Source of the DNA: Lojkania enalia
Lineage: Eukaryota > Ascomycota > Dothideomycetes > Pleosporales
DNA: 64,000 bases
Reading direction: 5' to 3'
Assembly (NCBI GenBank): GCA_010094045.1
Contig: ML986601.1
Span: 282,801 to 346,800 of the forward strand
Positions within the stretch are counted from its first letter, which is position 1. Each line of letters begins with the position of its first letter. Of the stretch, positions 23,421 through 33,389 are shown piece by piece. The notes beneath the pieces are model-generated. The model did no database searches and was not told where the DNA came from. It worked only from the letters and a program-made list of their open reading frames with translations. The position numbers and the translations under genes were made by a program.

Positions 23421-24284
23421 CTAGTAATCCGCGACAGCGCTTTGAGGAAACTCGAAGTTGACACCCTTGCCAGTGAGGCGCTTGTAGACCTCGGAGTAGG
23501 TGTCCAGTCTATAGTCAACGCCACCACGCTCCTTCTCGTCAAGCACAACTTTGAGTATCTTGCTACCATCCTCGCGGGTCCTGAGGCGCTTGCCAACGAT
23601 CTCGACGGGATAGACGAGGTCGGTGAGGATAGCGTCGTGAACAGCGGTGAGGGTTCGGGATCGCGGGCGCTTCTGCTTCTGGGAGGTGCGAGATCGGTTG
23701 GAGCGCTTGGGGCGAGGCAGAATGCGGCGGGAAGCGATGATCAGCACGTGGCGATCGGAGAACTTCTTCTCGAGCTCACGGGTGAGACTAGAGCAGAATT
23801 AACAAACGAAGAAATATGCTCCAGCGAATTGATGAAACGTACCGCTGCTGGGACTTGTGCCAGCCCTGGAGGAGGGGAACGGGGACGAAGATGACAATGG
23901 CCTTCCTGCCGTGGCCGACCTCGATCTAAGAATCCTGGTGTCAGCATACTGTAGCTGCCCAGTGCCCACCGCCTCTTCGGTATTCAATTGGGTATTGCGT
24001 GCGAAGCCTCATGGTCCAGAGCGCATCGAAAGAGAGGATCAACGTGCGAGGATGCGATTCATCTTACCTCGCGAGCGGAGACGAACTGGAGAGGACGGAG
24101 AGAGCTCCTCATGTCAGGAATGTTGGTCTCAAGATCGTACAGAGCTTGATTCCCGTAAGCTATTGCCGCTAAAGCCAGACACATTCAAACCAAACTCACC
24201 ATTGGCGATGCTCGTCTCAATCTCGGACGGATTCTGCCTCGAAGGGCTGTTAGGAGCAATCTTGTTAAGGGAAGGCGACGACAT
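23421..24284 (-). CDS. RPS7: 40S ribosomal protein eS7
   Basis: Component of the small ribosomal subunit needed for pre-18S processing. Four exons, 24200-24284, 24068-24144, 23843-23925 and 23421-23787, give 203 aa. The 142-nt intron 2 is long for this window, as is common in ribosomal protein genes. Diagnostic stretches are [60 protein letters not shown] and the C-terminus [17 protein letters not shown]. Exon junctions were fixed by these conserved residues. It lies 173 nt from the convergent GST stop. Confidence 0.96.
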
Positions 24285-24550
24285 TTTGGCGGCTTCGTCG
24301 AGGTCCACAGGTTGTCGAGGTGTGGTGTCAGGGCTATTGGATACAAAAGTTCACGAAGTCAATTTCAAAGTGCGCGTCGCAGCCTTGGCATTGGCAAGCG
24401 AGGGCTAATCCTAGGACGGATAGCGCGCCTCGATCAACCAACGCCTCATTCTTGGGCGAACAACGTTCGAGCATCACAGTCATCTTGAGTGGAAGGTTAG
24501 GGTTCATTTTCACGCTTAAGATTCATTCTATTTGAGAGTTTGTGCCATAT

Positions 24551-25758
24551 TCAGTCCTTGTAAATCGGGATCACCCAATACAACAGTCCGTTTAACACCG
24601 CCGCAGTGAGCGGACCCATCCAGTGAACGTAATGATACTCAAATTTCTCTGTCAGTTGTCAATAATGTCCTAACCAATTTCCGCCCGCTCTACTTACCAC
24701 CCGCAGCCATTAACCCGAGACAGCGGGCCGGATTCATCGCTGCACACTCGTAAGCTCGTAGCATCCGTGGGAAAGGATATGCTTACAGGCTCCTCCATAT
24801 CCAGGTCTGGCAATTCCTGACGCAAAACTGCAAAGCCCTAATGTCAGACCGACCTTGAACATATCAGATGTATTCCCTTACGAGTATCGAGCACGTACCA
24901 AGACTGGAGCATATGCCGGACCAAAAACCTGTCGTTGGCGAGGATCAAGAGCTACGCGAATTTGAACCAGATTCATAATTCCTTTGGGATCTCTTACCGA
25001 CGCCGAAAGCGATGAAGATGAGGGTGGAGCATGTCATAGTTTCTAGTGCATACGCTTGACCCGGAGTAACGAGCGCTGGATCGATGTAGCATCCAGGGAC
25101 GGTGTGAAAGGTTTCCGGAGGCGCCCCAAGACTTGTGCGTACCAAAAATCCTGCTATCACGGCGCCAGCAGACTGGAAGAGGATGTAAAGAATGGTCCGG
25201 GGAAGAACTGAAAGGCGAGCAAAGAACGTAGCCATCGTAATGAATGGGTTGAAATGGCCACCTGTGGAGTTTGATGAGCTCGGTTACTGATTGAGACTTG
25301 GGAAGCTTACCAGAAACCGGCGCTGCAGCATAGATAAACAGTGTAATTAAAAGAAAGTTCGCTATGGAACCAAATGCCGCTGGTGTGATTGGTCCCAATG
25401 AGGTTGCTGTTACTGCTGGTCCAAGTCCAACTGCGTATAATCCGGCAAGGTAAATCTGAAGACAAGTTCCGGCTCCTTCTATAAAGCTTTCTTTCCACAA
25501 TTCAATATCAGTAAAGCCTTGAAGGCTGAAGCTTTGAGTCCAGGTGAAGAGAGCTGCTGCGTCGGGAATTTTTGATACGACGGTATGGAAAGAGGAAGAG
25601 TCGGGAGAAAGGGTGAATTCTTGGTTACCTCCAATACGACCTGCGAAGGGGCGTGATGCAACAGGCGGTAAATGGGAATCACCCCTCTTCCTTTGTCGGA
25701 GGCCATTGTAAGAATCCACTTCTGCAAGCTCGATGTCCCCGCTCGTGTTAACAGCCAT
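24551..25758 (-). CDS. Aquaporin, XIP-type (NPF / NPARC motifs)
   Basis: Membrane channel of the MIP family, for water or small uncharged solutes. Six exons: 25311-25758, 24998-25261, 24899-24951, 24787-24853, 24698-24739 and 24551-24648 (323 aa). All introns are 45-49 nt. A ~90-residue soluble N-terminus precedes six membrane segments. The first half-helix motif is HFNPFIT instead of NPA; the second is SMNPARCLG. NPARC followed by LG is the hallmark reported for X-intrinsic proteins (XIPs). The pairing of NPF and NPARC suggests permeation of something other than plain water. The short 42-nt exon at 24698-24739 carries the NPA motif, so skipping it would destroy the pore. Confidence 0.9.
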
Positions 25759-26593
25759 TGTTGTTGAGTATCAACATCAAATCTGACATGTGCAAGTTGG
25801 AGTGGTACTCCTTTATTTGTGTCTACTCTTTGGATGATTAAATGCTCGTCCACCAACAAATAATCAAAATCGCTGCATTGTGGCCTTCAAATGTGAGTTT
25901 TGTAATTTATCTCATTGGTTTGTAAGCTGCTTACGATAGATGAACGGGAAGGGTATCCCGGACGCAAGTTCGGTTCGGCACTACCGCCGAGGATCCCGCG
26001 ACGGCCTCAACTCCACAGCGACATCCAAATTCGATATCGTAGTATCCTCCCTTTTTTTTTACATTTCTCGTCTCTACTCTATAAAACTTCCAAATCCAGA
26101 GAAACCTTCCTTGATATAATACCATCCATTCTCAGACTATTTATTATACATAATAGTCCTGACCACTGAATGCTTCCCGAGGCAATATAATGAAACCGAT
26201 CAATAGCCGGAAATCTGCTCTCAGATCACACACCATTAACCGTTTCGCTGAATACTTTTGAGACTACCACATGTATTATCTCTTTCAACACAGCGTAATA
26301 AAACTAATCAGCAGCCAAAGGTTCGCTCTCAGACTTTTATACACCGTCGTCCGGTCCACTAAAGAATTTCGAAACCGCCACATTCATCATCTCTTCCATA
26401 GTAGCATAATGAAAACCAATCAAAAGCCGAATATTTCTTAGACATCCACACTCTGAGACTTCTCTATCTATCAATTGGCGATAGGAAACAAAGAAATAGT
26501 TCGCATTTTAAACCCTACTAGGTTACGCTTGATCATGAGACCATTCTCCGAATTACTCTCAAGCTCCACCCTCCGATCACCGCCACAACGGTA
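25759..26593. other. Intergenic with degenerate tandem repeat
   Basis: Upstream DNA of the aquaporin gene. It contains the 111-bp-period repeat described separately and no convincing gene. Confidence 0.5.
26182..26460. repeat. Imperfect tandem repeat, 111-bp period, about 2.5 copies
   Basis: The blocks starting GCAATATAATGAAACC (26182), GCGTAATAAAACTAATC (26293) and GCATAATGAAAACC (26404) are spaced exactly 111 nt apart. They share downstream words: GCTCTCAGA, ACACC, then GAAACC/GAGACT-ACC/GCC-ACAT and ATCTCTT-CCA/TCA. Copies differ by many substitutions, so this is an old duplication. Confidence 0.6.
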
Positions 26594-27596
26594 TCAGTCA
26601 AGGTCCATGGGCTCACTCTGTCCAACCGGATTGCTCGCGGAATCAGCGCTCTAGTCGTCGTCGTGGCTGTCAAGATTCACGGACTCCCTCTCTCCGGTCG
26701 GATTTTGTGATGCTCAGAGCTTCCGTCGTCTTCGTTGTAAGAATCCGAGTGAATTCCGTCTCCACCTGGATCCACATACCCCCATCTGGCTTGGAAGATG
26801 CCGTCTTCGATTGAGCACCGCACTAGACGCGCGCCCGGAAAAGATATGGACTCCACGCATTCCAGTCTTCGATGTCTTTTGGCGTCACATACAGCGAAAA
26901 ACGCGGTAGCTCAGTCTCGGCGTCGTCCAACTCGCTTGATCCTCTCCAAATGCTCACTACTTCATCCTCGATGGTCTCCTCGATCCAGTCTGCAACTTCA
27001 GTTCGGGCATTGACTAAGGTAATATCCTTGAGCTGGCTTCTACTGAAGATTTCCAAGCCACCACCTTGCCGCAATTTCTCGTGGAAGGCTCCCTATCAGA
27101 CCTGGAGACAGCTAATCCGTATTAAATCTTGGGTGGCAAGGATGTCCAGGAGGAAGTAGAGGCCGAGAGACTGTTCAGATTCTAGGCAAGCCCTCTCCCA
27201 TGGATGCATCCCGGTAGATCATTGACGAGACCAAGGCTTCATGGTCGTCTCGTCCTTCCAAACCCCGAACTAATTTGTAATAATGATGGGGTCCCTCTTC
27301 TAGGACGCATACACCTCCTTCTCCCCACTCCTAGTGCCCACATGGTAGCTATACGTCAACTTCACCCACTACCACTTCTAACACTATTCCCGCCTCACCC
27401 CTTGACTCTGAATTGGCCTGGAAGAACACTAGGTCACGTTTGAGACGGAGATAGTGACGCTTTCCTAGGCTACATTGTAGATGTGCACTTCGATAAGGTG
27501 GCAGGTGAAGGCGCAGGGGCTGTCCACGAGCGCGTAGCGCCATATATTGAGGCAGAGCTCGGCGGTGATGCAAGGGAAACAGAAGGTGGTTACCAT
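26594..27596 (-). pseudogene. Broken 2EXR-like gene with repeated acidic tail
   Basis: An ATG at 27596 opens FCFPCITAELCLNIWRYALV, which resembles the 2EXR domain pattern (FP-x-LP-x-ELR-x-x-IW-x-x-AL). It then meets a TAG within 45 codons. Coding-like segments continue in changing frames: RGLEGRDDHEALVSSMIYRD, then SEQSLGLYFLLDILATQDLI. A stop or splice-like TAG precedes HEKLRQGGGLEIFSRSQLKD ... PRFSLYVTPKDIEDWN. At the 3' end two 72-nt copies encode similar acidic peptides (DSYNEDDGSSEHH and DSHDDD-stop-SADSASN). Several stops and frame changes cannot all be explained by introns. The 2EXR label rests on one short motif. Confidence 0.5.
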
Positions 27597-27846
27597 TGTG
27601 ATAGTAGTCTATTACCAGGTTAGTTGGTTGTACGGGGGTTGAGGGGCAGCAGCTAATGGAGCAGTGGGATGTAGGGGGGATGAGAAAAAAGAAAGAATAA
27701 TTTAAATTTATACTGTGATCGCCTCTACCTCTCACTGCTTCAGGGGCATTATGTAAGTCGCGAAGGCAATGGAAGGGGCGCTAAAATTGGAATAGTTGGC
27801 ATTCACCTTTAGATAATTTTTATAGATAAGGAATAGGGAATTACGT

Positions 27847-28131
27847 TTATTGCGAAGTACATGTATCTTTTATGTCCAGCCCAACATCTGCCACTATGGT
27901 CTGTTCTTGCCTATCCTTTTCTTGGCCTGTGCTACGCTGTTTTTCTTCTTCAAGCCTGTTCTTCCGCTTGTTCTCCTTCTGCTCAATTTTCCGAACAGGA
28001 AAAAGGATGAAGACAAAGAATATTGCTAGGGAGGCTAGCAATGCGATATTTATGACCCACGACATTACTTTTCCAGACAACCCCGCATACCGAGACCAGA
28101 ATGCCTCTACACGCTCGTACATCCACATCAT
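27847..28131 (-). CDS. Small single-pass membrane protein, hypothetical
   Basis: 94 aa from ATG 28131. One clear hydrophobic helix (VMSWVINIALLASLAIFFVF, about residues 23-42) is followed by a highly charged Lys/Glu/Arg/Gln segment likely to be helical. It resembles no family I know. Its ATG overlaps the TGA of the upstream frame (ATGA) at 28128-28131, so it may be the second half of a single gene broken by a frame shift, or a separate reinitiated product. Confidence 0.4.
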   Translation of the reverse strand: MMWMYERVEAFWSRYAGLSGKVMSWVINIALLASLAIFFVFILFPVRKIEQKENKRKNRLEEEKQRSTGQEKDRQEQTIVADVGLDIKDTCTSQ

Positions 28132-28424
28132 GGCGTGTAAGGTGGAGGGGGCGTCTCATAGCCTTCCCTTCCAGTCTCGGAGACCACGAGGCTATGAGGC
28201 TCAAAGTAGCAGCACGAGACCGTTTGTGGTGCGATAAGTAAAACTGGATAAGCAGGCGGTGTTCTATTGCTAGTGTAATCCGAAATGATTTCAATGTCAG
28301 AAGGCGTGGGCCGCGCTTTGAGAAGGATCAAAGTATAGCGGAAGATGGAAGGCGGTTTCGTGGCTGAATCGGTGGAGGATGTAGACGTCTGACGGCGGTG
28401 GAAGATTGGTAAGGTTTGCGGCAT
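28128..28424 (-). CDS. Small Pro-rich hypothetical protein
   Basis: 98 aa from the only ATG in the frame (28424). Ser/Thr-rich at the start (RRQTSTSSTDSATKPPS), it ends in PPPPYTP, which contains a PPxY-type motif able to bind WW domains such as those of Nedd4/Rsp5 ligases. The stop codon overlaps the start of the next frame. No homolog is recognised. The open frame extends upstream to a TTG at 28481 and beyond, so a missing 5' exon is possible. Confidence 0.35.
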   Translation of the reverse strand: MPQTLPIFHRRQTSTSSTDSATKPPSIFRYTLILLKARPTPSDIEIISDYTSNRTPPAYPVLLIAPQTVSCCYFEPHSLVVSETGREGYETPPPPYTP

Positions 28425-28615
28425 TAGGGGTGAATTGCCTCTAGACGAGAAGCAGAGCGATTCTCTCGACAGACGAGGCAATAGTAAGAGTGCTCTTGAG
28501 AAATAACTGGATCGTTAAGGTGTCGTGCAAATTGGTTTCGCGTCAAATTTGGATAGATGACACAAAAATGGCGACGCGATAAATCAAAGAATCAGAGTTG
28601 AGCAGCTGCAGCTGA

Positions 28616-28999
28616 CTAACGCCGTGTCTCCCTACTGAGGTAGCAAGCATTGTTTCTTAATGGCCTCGAATGCAACTTCTCTTCCATGCCTTCAAGCTCC
28701 TGTGTCGTCCGTATCCGGTAATATCGGCCGCGAGCGGAAGGGTCTTTGTCTCGCGTGCGCCTACTCATCACGGGGATCCACATGCGGGGTGAGGACAGAG
28801 AGACAAAAGCATACGTCAGCCGAAACATTTCGCGTGGGCCAGGCTGTCTATTGTCTCTTCGTATGGTCTTCGAGCCTTCTGGTGCTCCAGCCTGATGGAA
28901 CGCGGTCTCAGCTGCCGCGTAAGGCGTGCACGAGCCTACGAATAGACTACCGTCTTTGAGGGAATAAAGTAGGGTCTCGATGTAAGACTGAGATTTCAT
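28616..28999 (-). CDS. Hypothetical protein, doubtful
   Basis: 127 aa from a true ATG at 28999. Amino acid content looks protein-like at the start (SYIETLLYSLKDGSLFVGS) and Arg-rich at the end. An opposite-strand frame of 99 codons (28660-28959) overlaps it, and nothing favours either strongly. No domain is recognised. Confidence 0.3.
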   Translation of the reverse strand: MKSQSYIETLLYSLKDGSLFVGSCTPYAAAETAFHQAGAPEGSKTIRRDNRQPGPREMFRLTYAFVSLSSPRMWIPVMSRRTRDKDPSARGRYYRIRTTQELEGMEEKLHSRPLRNNACYLSRETRR

Positions 29000-29549
29000 T
29001 AGTTATAGATTCAATGCATCGAGCTAAGATATCAGATGCTAATAAAGCGAGCAGTAATGATGCGCGTTTGTAGCTCAGGAAGGGACGGGTTGGTGTTGAG
29101 GACGCCGGCCACGTCGGTACTGTCTAGAATGTGAAAGGTAAGCCGTCTATTGCACACGTTGGCAGACAATATGCACCCACAATTAGGAATTGCATGCTAG
29201 CTCCGAAGGCGGAAAAATACTAGAAGAAAACTAGGCCTGGCGTCTGGCTTCAAGGCATGCAAGCAGAACCAGGATTCCGCGGATGAACGAAATGAATGCA
29301 AATAATGGTAATAAAGGAAGAGAAAAAAAAAAAAAATTATTTTTTTTTGGGCATATTTTGTACATCCTGTATTCCTCAACTCCCAATGTCTGAAACGAAG
29401 CAACATGAAGGGAATCAACAATCTATGTTCAGAGTAGCAAAAGTATGTACAAGCAGGACACAAACGAAGTGACAAAGGAGACATGAACAATTTACCCATA
29501 TCCTTCAAACACTTTCTTACAGTCTTCAGCCGTTTGCAATGAGTCATTA
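29000..29549. other. Intergenic with A14/T9 hairpin-like tract
   Basis: 3' flank of the M43 protease gene. A run of 14 A (29323-29336) is followed by TTA and nine T (29340-29348), a short A/T inverted repeat. No gene is supported. Confidence 0.5.
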
Positions 29550-30455
29550 TCAATTTCCATCTCTGTACAGGTTGTAGAGTGCATGCATCCTGTCATGCTG
29601 CTTCTGCGTAAATCCCGTGTAACACGCGTCCGTGCTGTAGTCCATATAGTTGTGGATCGGGTCATCCTTCATGTCACCTGGCTGGTTTGGGCAACTTTGC
29701 TTCGGCGGGGACTCCGGACACCCGTCAGTGGACTGGCTCTCCATTGGGGTGTCATCAATATAGTCTCCAGGGCCATCGCAACTGTAGCCTTCAAAGGTAT
29801 GCAAGAGCCCCAGCCAGTGTCCAGTCTCGTGGACGGCTGTCTTGCCCTTGTTGAAGCCGTCCATCAAACCGTTGGGCATGGTATTAGCGTTGACGTTACA
29901 GCCGTCACTGGCGTAGACTGAAGGATTAGATTTACCATTCGCAATATCCGACGGAAGAGTACACCGCCCAAGCACTCCTCCACTCAAATCAGTCTGAAAG
30001 TAGAGGTTGAGGGTTTGGTATGTACCTTGTCGGAGCAATTTCTTCATTTCAAGATCGTCGTTCTCTTCACCGACGGCCCAGTCATTGTTGGTAGTCCAAG
30101 TGACGTTGAGAAGGTTGAAGGATATGCCATAGGGCTTATACGCTTCGTTCAAAGCGTCAAGCTGCGCAGCTGGCATATCATTGGTGATGTCCGCCTTCTT
30201 GTCCTCCTTTGCCACAATATGGAAGACAGTATCCACAGTAATTTGAGAGTTATTGTCCGTCTCACGCGCAATCGAAGCTGCACGTGCGACTGATGAACCG
30301 TAATTTTTATTTTTGTGCATAGCGGCAATCGATTGCAAAAAGTCGTCGGACGCATGAGAAGCGTCGGTTCCACAATCAAAGGGCTTGGGCCGGGATTCTG
30401 TTGCCCCTGCTGCAGTTAGGAGCCCCAGCGAGGCAAAGAGGACGCAAGCGAGCAT
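29550..30455 (-). CDS. Secreted M43-family (pappalysin/cytophagalysin) metalloprotease
   Basis: Extracellular zinc endopeptidase. Single exon. The frame opens at a TTG (30518), but the first ATG is 30455, which gives 301 aa beginning with a clear signal peptide (MLACVLFASLGLLTAAGA). A propeptide-like region is followed by the catalytic domain. The zinc site is H209-E-x-x-H213-x-x-G-x-x-H219 (HETGHWLGLLH), the extended metzincin motif, and the Met-turn is NYMDYS (Met271). Cys residues in CDGPGDY, DGCPES and KQSCPNQPGD fit the conserved disulfides. Fungi use such enzymes for nutrition or host interaction; the actual substrate is unknown. Confidence 0.92.
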   Translation of the reverse strand: MLACVLFASLGLLTAAGATESRPKPFDCGTDASHASDDFLQSIAAMHKNKNYGSSVARAASIARETDNNSQITVDTVFHIVAKEDKKADITNDMPAAQLDALNEAYKPYGISFNLLNVTWTTNNDWAVGEENDDLEMKKLLRQGTYQTLNLYFQTDLSGGVLGRCTLPSDIANGKSNPSVYASDGCNVNANTMPNGLMDGFNKGKTAVHETGHWLGLLHTFEGYSCDGPGDYIDDTPMESQSTDGCPESPPKQSCPNQPGDMKDDPIHNYMDYSTDACYTGFTQKQHDRMHALYNLYRDGN

Positions 30456-30994
30456 GGTCTGGAAACAGGGGCGTCCTCTAAAGAATGTGTTACGATAAGC
30501 TTCCTGTTTTCGAGGCAATGTGTTCTGAAGCTAGCTGTTTGGCTATTAGATGATGATATTTGAACATGGGGAAGTAGACTAGACTTATATCCCCATCACA
30601 AGGTCTAGATTCCAAAGTCTTAGAACATCCATCGAGGCATATTTGGGCAGCTGTTCGAGCATTAGTTCATAACCCTACTTGGGCCATAAACGTTCCCGCA
30701 AGCGGGTGTTTAAATGGGGCTGTCTCAGATACATTGGATGGCAAGAAACTGACAAATGGTTTAAATTCGTTGAGATCATGAATGATACGCCTGCCGATCT
30801 CCACAAGCGTTCGGCGCTCTAATAGTGCATAGCGATCGAAGGAAATTTGAATCAAAATTCGCTGAGAACGCCCGAACTCCAGACCCCCAGAGACCTGTAG
30901 TACAAATACACCTCAAAGCCCGGGCCCCAGTCTGAATCAATACACAAGGGAAAGAAACATTTGTTTGCTCAAACAGGAAAGATACGCGTCAGAA
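30456..30994. other. Intergenic, nothing supported
   Basis: Promoter side of the protease and 3' side of the Cdc50-like gene. Only a 62-codon minus frame with no domain. Confidence 0.5.
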
Positions 30995-32576
30995 TTAGGC
31001 GCCATCACCTGGGAGCATGCTGCGGCCGGTTGCCGTAGCTGTGCTCGGCTGCTCGTTATTCCAGGACAGATAAGTATGATCGCCAAGTTTCCTAGAAAGG
31101 AGTGAGCGTTGTGGGATGGGCTTTGTCCGCGAGATCGCAACGTACCTTGGCTTGATAAGGTGTGTTGCAGTGAAGACAGCACCAAGCAGAATGCAGAGGC
31201 CACCCACGACAACATATGCAATGCCCAGGAAAGGGTTTCTGCCACCCATGACAGTCCGTGTCGAAATCAGGATGGATTTCGTGCCACCGTACACAGTAAC
31301 GGGGAAATCTACACCTGCATTAGTTGAGGGCACTAGCACTAGGCTAAAGCAACTCACGGTTATAGATTTTGAGGCGATAAATTCCCTCTCTCAAAACATC
31401 CTTGTCGTTCCTCATGGCTAGCTTGCTGAAGGTGGGAAGACCAGCGGTCCTCATCCAGACTTGGAAAGGTTCATCCAAGCCAAGGTCTGGAAGCTCAGTC
31501 CCTTCGTAGCTACCATTCCGGTACCGCGTTTGCCAATTCGGGGGAGGGACGACATCTTCAGGCTTATACTCGGTCTTCTTGTAGAGATCTCTCTCACTGT
31601 TCCAAGAGATGCCCTCCGTAGTCATATTGTAGGTGGGCGGGCCTCCATCAGCAGGATTAGATGCCTCCAGTACACCGAACGTATCATTGAACTGAGAATT
31701 AGCAATTAGTCCACAAGGATAGTAGGGCTTTCCGTTTGGTGCGACATTGAGAGGGTCACAGTCGCTCGACCGAACTTGGCCAGCGCTCCTTGGTTTTCCT
31801 TTGAGTTGTTCAATGTCGAACGACTTGACGTATCGGCGGTGATTCTGGTAAAAATTGGTCAAACGGTAGTAGAAGAGAATGGGCGGGTTGATATTGTTTG
31901 GAATGTTGAAGCTCAAGATACAGATCTCGGTGAAGAGTTCCGCGTTCCCCCCAGGGTATGTCACGGTTTCGTTAGCCTTCCCCCACTCTGGTCTACCATT
32001 CATGGCATTCTTAAACGTGGCTGTCACTTTGTCCGACGGCACCGCGGCCAAAGTTTTCGGACTGTCACCATCGAAGTCTGCTGTCGTGAACGGCGCTTGC
32101 GCAATGCAATCCGTGTAATCGATCGAGAGCTCCTGGACCTGGACGAGAGTCTGTCAGCACCACGTCATGGTTCGCACACTCTGACTCGGGATATGCTCAC
32201 TTGTGAACTCGCATATAGTAGGAGGCCACCGATCGGGGCGAATATGATCCCGACGATGAAAAAAAGCGGAAGGACGGTTTTCGGGGTAAGGATGGGTCTG
32301 TTGCCGCGTGGTCAGCTTCGTGCCTGCTCCTGTCCAACATCACGATGAGGCGCTGGATGGGTGTGTGGGTGCACGTACTGCCATGCTTTTAATCGCTGCT
32401 GCCGGAAAGCAGTGTCTGGCCGTCATTAGCACAATGAACAATCCGGCGCGTGCGGACGCTGCCACGGATCCGGCTGGCTCACTCGCGGGTCTCCTGTTCT
32501 TCGTCTTCTTGGGCTCCTCGCGGTGTGGGTCCTGGCTCGAGATAGAATCGGCCTGCTCGACCTGCGTTTGCGACAT
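30995..32576 (-). CDS. Cdc50/Lem3-family flippase beta-subunit
   Basis: Noncatalytic partner of P4-ATPase phospholipid flippases, needed for their ER exit and activity. Six exons: 32483-32576, 32379-32415, 32201-32297, 31358-32138, 31146-31314 and 30995-31091 (424 aa). Exon 2 is only 37 nt but restores the conserved [13 protein letters not shown] motif. TM1 is about residues 53-72 ([20 protein letters not shown]) and TM2 is near the C-terminus ([17 protein letters not shown]). Between them is a large lumenal domain with [39 protein letters not shown] and [20 protein letters not shown], all family blocks. N-glycosylation sequons include NETV and NMTT. Confidence 0.95.
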
Positions 32577-33389
32577 ATCGTAGAATCCGCACAGTTCCGC
32601 GGGGAAAGGGGGGACGCCTGTCGTGGAGAGGGTGTGGGTGATGTTCGTTGTGAGATGATGCGGCGACGGAGGAAACGGGCTCCTAGCGTTTGAGGTTCCC
32701 CCCCGTCAGCCTCATCCCAATCCATTTTTAGCAGCCGCGCCACATCCCACCGCCCACCATCTCTGGCTACTAGCAGCAGCACGTCGTCAGATGGTGTGGA
32801 TGTATACGCCAGTGATTATTGATCGGTTCGTCGCGGAGAATAAGCAGAGAATCACATGGCACAATGGGTTGGTCTCGCTCGTAGGAATGGAGTGAGTTCA
32901 GCTACGGAACAATATCTATGCGACTAGGTAGGACCCGACTGCGCAGCAATAGGTCTGTAAAATGCAGAGCGCGGCAACAAATGTGAATTGGAAGTACATG
33001 AGTTCATGGGATGGGGGTATCAGCCAATGTGGTGTAGACAAAAGAGACAAATAGGTGGAAACGCCGTCGTGAATCAGTACTCAAGGCCCAAGCCATTAGC
33101 CCGCCCTCATGCCTAACAGAATGCCATACCTAACCAAAGAGAACGCCGTTCATGAGTCGTCAATATGAGAGGGGTGAATTGATGTCGTCCCCGTGCTGTG
33201 GTATCAATCTGACCGAAAATAAACATTCGCAACACCGCCCTTGTCCATATGTCGATGCAAATTGAAAGAGAAAGCAAAAGTGGGACACCTTTGTACGGAC
33301 GTCAGCCTGAACAGTCATACTATGTGGAAAATGTCGCGGAGAGTCAGAGAGTCGAAATGTGCTATTGCTGGCCAGGTCGTAGCCGGTGT
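32577..33389. other. Intergenic, nothing supported
   Basis: Promoter of the Cdc50-like gene and 3' flank of the SWIRM gene. A 106-codon plus frame (33249-33569) is mainly antisense to the SWIRM gene. Confidence 0.5.
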
